NCBI GenBank assembly: GCA_031550755.1
Contig: JAVBOJ010000119.1
Location: 1-16,574, forward strand
Reading direction: 5' to 3'
Source of the DNA: JAVBOJ01 sp031550755
GTDB taxonomy: Bacteria > Bacillota > Clostridia > Oscillospirales > UBA929
DNA: 16,574 nt
A program made the position numbers and the translations under genes. Positions 13,655 to 16,574 of this stretch are shown one piece after another (position 1 is the first letter of the stretch; every line of letters starts with the position of its first letter). The notes beneath the pieces are model-generated. The model was given only the letters and a program-made list of their open reading frames with translations. It was not told where the DNA came from and searched no databases.

Positions 13655-15277
13655 GTGAACCCGTTTAAGTTGCTGCGCGACGCACGCGCCAATGGTCGCG
13701 GCGAAATCACGCTGCAGCGCCGATTGCTGATGTTTTTCCTCCTGTTCCTTGTCGCGGTAATGGCGGCGCTTTTTATCATATTGTTCGCCTGCGGCTTTTT
13801 TTCGGCGGGTCTGCGGGAGCAAACCCTGTTTCTGGACAATGAGCTGGGGCACCTTTCCGACGATGTGAGCAAAAATTTTGCCTCCGTATCGCTTGAGGGG
13901 GTGGCGTTGTCTCGGCGGCTGTCGGAATATCTGGACAAAACCCTTGCCGACAAAGAGATACGGCCGTCTGAGCTGCAAGCCGCGCCGGAGGAAATTGAAC
14001 CGCTGTTGGACGGATGCTTTGACATGCTGACCTCCGCGCTGGAAAAAAACAGGGCCAGCGGCGCGTACATCGTGCTCGACGCGACGGTAAACCCGTCGCT
14101 GCCGGGCGCGGCGCGGTCCCGTGCCGGCGTTTTCCTCAAAAACATGGAGCCCAACGCCCTGCATCTCGAAACGCCGGCGATTCGGTTTATGCGCGGCCCC
14201 GCCGCCTTGGCGCGAAGCCGCAACATGACCATCCTGCCCCAATGGCAGATGGAATTTTCGGTTTCGGACGACGGATTTTTCGGCATTTCGACCCGGATGG
14301 CGAGACAGGCGAGTCTGCCGCTGTCCCGCCTTTACCATTGGAACGGCAGCGAGGTGCTGGCCGGGGACTATCAGGAGGCGATTTTGCTGACCGTGCCGCT
14401 CGTTGCGTCCGACGGCAGTATCTATGGCGTGTGCGGCTTTGAAATCAGCGCCATGCTGTTTAAATTGCAGAATCTGCCGGACAATACGGGGCATACCCGT
14501 GTGTTTGCCATGTTCGCGCCTGTTCGCGACGACAAGCTGGACGCGTCCCGCGCGCTGTTTGCCGGGAGCTTTTCGCAGGCCTCCGGGACGATCAACGGCA
14601 CCATGGCCATTGCTCCCGGCAACGGGGAGCTCTACAGCTTCACTTCGTCCGACGGGGAAGCCTTTACGGGGCTGTATACGCCCGTCCATTTGTATCCCAA
14701 GGATTCGGCGCACGCGGAGGAAGAATGGGCTGTGAGCGTACTGCTGCCCTCCGCAGATTTTGAAGCGGTGATCCGAAGCCAGAATAGGACGGTCATGCTG
14801 CTGTTGCTCGTGCTGCTCGTGTTCAGCGCGGCGGCCTCGTTTATCATCAGCCGGCGGTATTTGACGCCGGTTATCGGCGCGATCAATCAGGTAAAAACAA
14901 AAGCCGGCGGAGAATACAAAAAGACGAATATACAGGAAATTGACGACCTGTTTGCCTATCTGGCCGAGCAGGACATCCTCCGCGAGGCAAAGGCGGACGC
15001 CCTCATCCCGGGCGAGACCATCTCGGAGCGGTATGCCACCTTTGTCGCGGGCATTAAAACGCTGTCTCCCGCCGAGCGGGCGGTGTTCAACCTGTATATG
15101 GAGGGTTACAGCGCCAAGGCGATTACGGAGATCCTGTGTCTTTCCATCAACACCATCAAGACGCACAACAAGCGCATTTATATGAAGCTGAACGTCGCGT
15201 CGAGAGACGAGCTGATGGTGTATGTCAATATGATGCGGGAAAAAGAGGGGCTGGGTGTTGTCGGCCGGGAGCCGTAA
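13655..15277 (+). CDS. Membrane-tethered LuxR-family regulator with large extracellular sensor
   Basis: A 540-residue one-component membrane transcription factor. Transmembrane helix 1 is about residues 24-50 and helix 2 about 379-398, enclosing roughly 330 extracellular residues. These resemble a double-Cache-type sensor (helical first segment, then FGISTRMA, VPLVASDGSIYGVCGFEIS). After a short HAMP-like linker (RRYLTPVIGAINQV) comes a C-terminal LuxR helix-turn-helix at about 469-525: LSPAERAVF, GYSAKAITEILCLS, NTIKTHNKRIYMKL. There is no kinase or receiver domain, so the signal must pass directly through the membrane to the DNA-binding domain. Start is GTG at 13655 with AAGGGGG upstream. 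It is cotranscribed with the binding protein, the likely signal partner. Ligand unknown. Confidence 0.85.
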   Translation: MNPFKLLRDARANGRGEITLQRRLLMFFLLFLVAVMAALFIILFACGFFSAGLREQTLFLDNELGHLSDDVSKNFASVSLEGVALSRRLSEYLDKTLADKEIRPSELQAAPEEIEPLLDGCFDMLTSALEKNRASGAYIVLDATVNPSLPGAARSRAGVFLKNMEPNALHLETPAIRFMRGPAALARSRNMTILPQWQMEFSVSDDGFFGISTRMARQASLPLSRLYHWNGSEVLAGDYQEAILLTVPLVASDGSIYGVCGFEISAMLFKLQNLPDNTGHTRVFAMFAPVRDDKLDASRALFAGSFSQASGTINGTMAIAPGNGELYSFTSSDGEAFTGLYTPVHLYPKDSAHAEEEWAVSVLLPSADFEAVIRSQNRTVMLLLLVLLVFSAAASFIISRRYLTPVIGAINQVKTKAGGEYKKTNIQEIDDLFAYLAEQDILREAKADALIPGETISERYATFVAGIKTLSPAERAVFNLYMEGYSAKAITEILCLSINTIKTHNKRIYMKLNVASRDELMVYVNMMREKEGLGVVGREP

Positions 15278-15348
15278 TGCAGCGTCCGGACAAAATTCCC
15301 CGCGTATTTTGCAAAAAGGGCAGTGCAAGGGGAAACAAGCGAAAAACA

Positions 15349-15393
15349 CAACGAAAAGTCCTGTAGTTATCACAACTACAGGACTTTTCGTTG
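15349..15393 (-). terminator. Terminator of tRNA-Leu (possibly bidirectional)
   Basis: Arms 15349-15368 and 15374-15393 pair perfectly over 20 bp around a 5-nt loop. On the minus strand the stem is followed by TGTTTTTC, the expected T-rich tail. It starts at the CCA end of tRNA-Leu. On the plus strand, where the LuxR-type gene ends 71 bp upstream, no clear T tract follows. Confidence 0.8.
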
Positions 15394-15478
15394 GTGCGCG
15401 AGGCGGGACTTGAACCCGCACGTCCTTGCGAACACTAGAACCTGAATCTAGCGAGTCTGCCAATTCCACCACTCGCGC
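15392..15478 (-). tRNA. tRNA-Leu (anticodon CAG)
   Basis: An 87-nt class II tRNA. The acceptor stem GCGCGAG pairs with CTCGCGC, followed by A and an encoded CCA (15392-15394). Anticodon stem CTAGA/TCTAG carries loop TTCAGGT with CAG at 15442-15444. A long variable arm and the T arm GCGGG-TTCAAGT-CCCGC are present, as expected for leucine tRNA. Confidence 0.97.
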
Positions 15479-15490
15479 GAAAGCTTATTG

Positions 15491-15519
15491 ATAATACCAT
15501 ATCGAAAATAAAAAAGCAA
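15491..15519 (-). promoter_or_regulatory. Promoter of tRNA-Leu
   Basis: On the minus strand: TTGCTT (15514-15519), a 17-bp spacer and TATTAT (15491-15496). The -10 box ends 12 nt before the mature 5' end of the tRNA. The surrounding DNA is strikingly A/T-rich compared with the rest of the window. Confidence 0.6.
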
Positions 15520-15551
15520 GCAAAATTTTTATCGCCGCGCCCAAAAAGGAA

Positions 15552-15592
15552 GAGCCGACCGGAGCGGATAAAAAAACCGCTTCGGCCGGCTC
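15552..15592 (-). terminator. Terminator of the superoxide dismutase-like gene
   Basis: The 16-nt arms at 15552-15567 and 15577-15592 pair with one mismatch and one wobble around an A/T-rich 9-nt loop. On the minus strand the hairpin is followed by TTCCTTTTTGG. It lies about 30 bp beyond the stop at 15622. Confidence 0.75.
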
Positions 15593-15621
15593 CAAAAGAA
15601 GAAGGAGAAATGCCGCGAGAA

Positions 15622-16329
15622 TCAGATAGGTTTGATTTGGCCGCAGGCGATACGCGGCCCGGAATTACCGGCCGGCTGGGAATGGTAGTCGTCGGGATCC
15701 CGGTGGATCACCAAGGTACACCCCATGATGTCTTCCGGCCGGAACCGGTCGGTGGTAAAGCTCATATGTGCGCGTCCTCTGTCCACCTGTAGGTTGGGCA
15801 GATCGCCGTCATGATGGGGATGCAGATTGTAGGAGGGATTGTAATGGCCTCCGGCGGCTCGGAACGGGTCGGAACCGCTGCCGGAACCGCAGTCTCGGTT
15901 TTCATGGATATGAAATCCCATCTCCCGTAGTTCTGAGAAATACGGTAGACCGGATATGGTCACTTCCAGCCGTGTGCCTCCCGGCACGCGGTAGAAATCC
16001 ACAATCCCCTGCACATAGGGCGCAAAGGAACTGCTCCGCAATTCGGCGCGGGCAATAGGGCCGGGCGCCGGCGCGGGCGGATAGGGAGGCGGATAGGGAG
16101 GCGGATAGGGACCGGGGATCGGAATCGGGATAGGGATGGGAATCGGAAAGGGTCTGGGAGGTCTTGGTGGTCTTGGCGGCGGCGGCATGGGAGGTCTGGG
16201 AGGACGCGGCCCCGGGCCCGGATGCGGGCCGGGCATAGGAGGTCTGGGAGAGCCCGGATGCGGATCCGGTCGGGGAGGTCTGGGAGGCATAGGCGCCGGG
16301 CCGTAACCAAAACGGTTTCTTTCAGGCAT
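15622..16329 (-). CDS. Cu/Zn superoxide dismutase-like protein with long proline-rich N-terminus
   Basis: A 235-residue protein; the C-terminal part (about 92-235) is a Cu/Zn superoxide dismutase domain. Copper ligands: GFHIHE (H140, H142), GGHYNP (H162, bridging) and DDYHSQ (H216). Zinc ligands: H170, H173 and D176 (DGDLPN). Arg226 (GPRIACG) and the cysteine pair C147/C229 are in place, so activity looks intact. The zinc loop is shorter than in bovine SOD1 (H162 to D176 is 14 residues versus 20). Residues 11-91 are almost all Pro with Arg, Gly, His, Ile and Tyr, including PI and PYPP repeats. There is no signal peptide, unlike most bacterial SodC. Start ATG at 16329 with AAGGAG about 9 nt upstream; an upstream in-frame ATG at 16362 lacks one. 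A surface or spore-coat role is speculative. Confidence 0.88.
   Translation of the reverse strand: MPERNRFGYGPAPMPPRPPRPDPHPGSPRPPMPGPHPGPGPRPPRPPMPPPPRPPRPPRPFPIPIPIPIPIPGPYPPPYPPPYPPAPAPGPIARAELRSSSFAPYVQGIVDFYRVPGGTRLEVTISGLPYFSELREMGFHIHENRDCGSGSGSDPFRAAGGHYNPSYNLHPHHDGDLPNLQVDRGRAHMSFTTDRFRPEDIMGCTLVIHRDPDDYHSQPAGNSGPRIACGQIKPI
16076..16111 (-). repeat. Three perfect 12-bp tandem repeats encoding PYPP units
   Basis: GGCGGATAGGGA occurs three times in direct succession (16076-16087, 16088-16099, 16100-16111) inside the superoxide dismutase-like gene, encoding the PYPP repeats. A degenerate 6-bp GGGATC/GGAATC run next to it encodes the PI repeats. Such arrays expand and contract by slippage in whole codons. 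Confidence 0.9.
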
Positions 16330-16362
16330 GATCGTTACTCCTTTGCGAGGAATCCGTTTCAT

Positions 16363-16574
16363 ACTATGTCATCCGCATGAACAGTGACACAAATTTCGGA
16401 CGCGCTTGAACATCCAAAAAAAATATGGGGCAGCGCACGAAATATTGTGTAAACCTCGGAAGTCAGGTAAGATAAGAAAGACTGTGGGGTTTATTATGGC
16501 GTGGGAGCCAACGCCATTTGGTCTACGGAAGATGATAAGACAGTGACCGACATATTTTATAGACTATGACTTTT
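16363..16574. other. Upstream region of the superoxide dismutase-like gene
   Basis: No complete gene is visible up to the window edge. ATGGCGT (16496-16502) and ACGCCAT (16511-16517) form a 7-bp hairpin with an 8-nt loop. A 16-codon ATG frame starts at 16496. The minus-strand promoter of the dismutase gene should lie here, but I find no box pair good enough to call. Confidence 0.4.

Noticed and set aside
13346..15472. 708-codon minus-strand frame opposite the LuxR-type gene
   Set aside because: It even reads through tRNA-Leu, and the plus strand has a clear LuxR domain and membrane helices.
16076..16111. Short regular repeats that could suggest a CRISPR-like array
   Set aside because: They are tandem 12-mers without spacers, in frame within a coding sequence for proline repeats.
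16496..16546. Short plus-strand frame starting ATGGCGTGG near the window end
   Set aside because: Only 16 codons before TGA, weak binding site, and it overlaps a small hairpin.

Overview
The window looks like chromosomal DNA from a fairly GC-rich, Gram-positive anaerobe of the Clostridia, perhaps Oscillospiraceae or a relative. This placement is an inference. It rests on strong AGGAGG-type ribosome binding sites, many lipoboxes, S-layer homology (SLH) repeats, a dockerin-like C-terminus on a xylanase, and both tRNAs having an encoded CCA. Nothing in the window is a ribosomal marker that would settle it.

Layout. (1) 1-707: the 3' end of an unrecognised gene, visibly less GC-rich than the rest, then tRNA-Pro(UGG). 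(2) 708-4300: a gene-poor stretch with hairpins, then a large minus-strand secreted GH10 glycosidase. It has an N-terminal FIVAR-like helical region, a possible carbohydrate-binding module, a GH10 domain, a cohesin-like domain and a one-loop dockerin. Its own promoter, a structured 5' leader of about 210 nt and a 20-bp terminator are visible. (3) 4304-12105: a minus-strand run of nine genes with gaps of 71 bp or less and one ATGA overlap. In transcription order: small zinc-binding protein, lipoprotein, lipoprotein, coiled-coil plus zinc-ribbon protein, four-ribbon protein, large zinc-ribbon protein, fibro-slime/SLH surface protein, lipoprotein, and a family 2 glycosyltransferase with TPR-like repeats. 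It ends at a strong hairpin terminator (4304-4340). (4) 12106-12266: a divergent control region with four copies of a 9-bp motif. (5) 12267-15277, plus strand: a solute-binding lipoprotein without permease genes, then a membrane-tethered LuxR-type regulator with a large extracellular sensor. (6) 15349-16574: tRNA-Leu(CAG) with promoter and terminator, then a Cu/Zn superoxide dismutase-like protein with a long proline-rich N-terminus.

How the parts may work together (inference). The binding protein and the membrane LuxR protein look like an extracellular sensor pair. They are divergent from the nine-gene operon across the repeat-rich control region, so that operon is the obvious candidate target. 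The operon mixes intracellular zinc-ribbon proteins with exported lipoproteins and an SLH-anchored surface protein. I do not recognise it as a named system, and it is the best candidate here for something undescribed. The xylanase, SLH protein and binding protein fit a plant-polysaccharide-degrading lifestyle.
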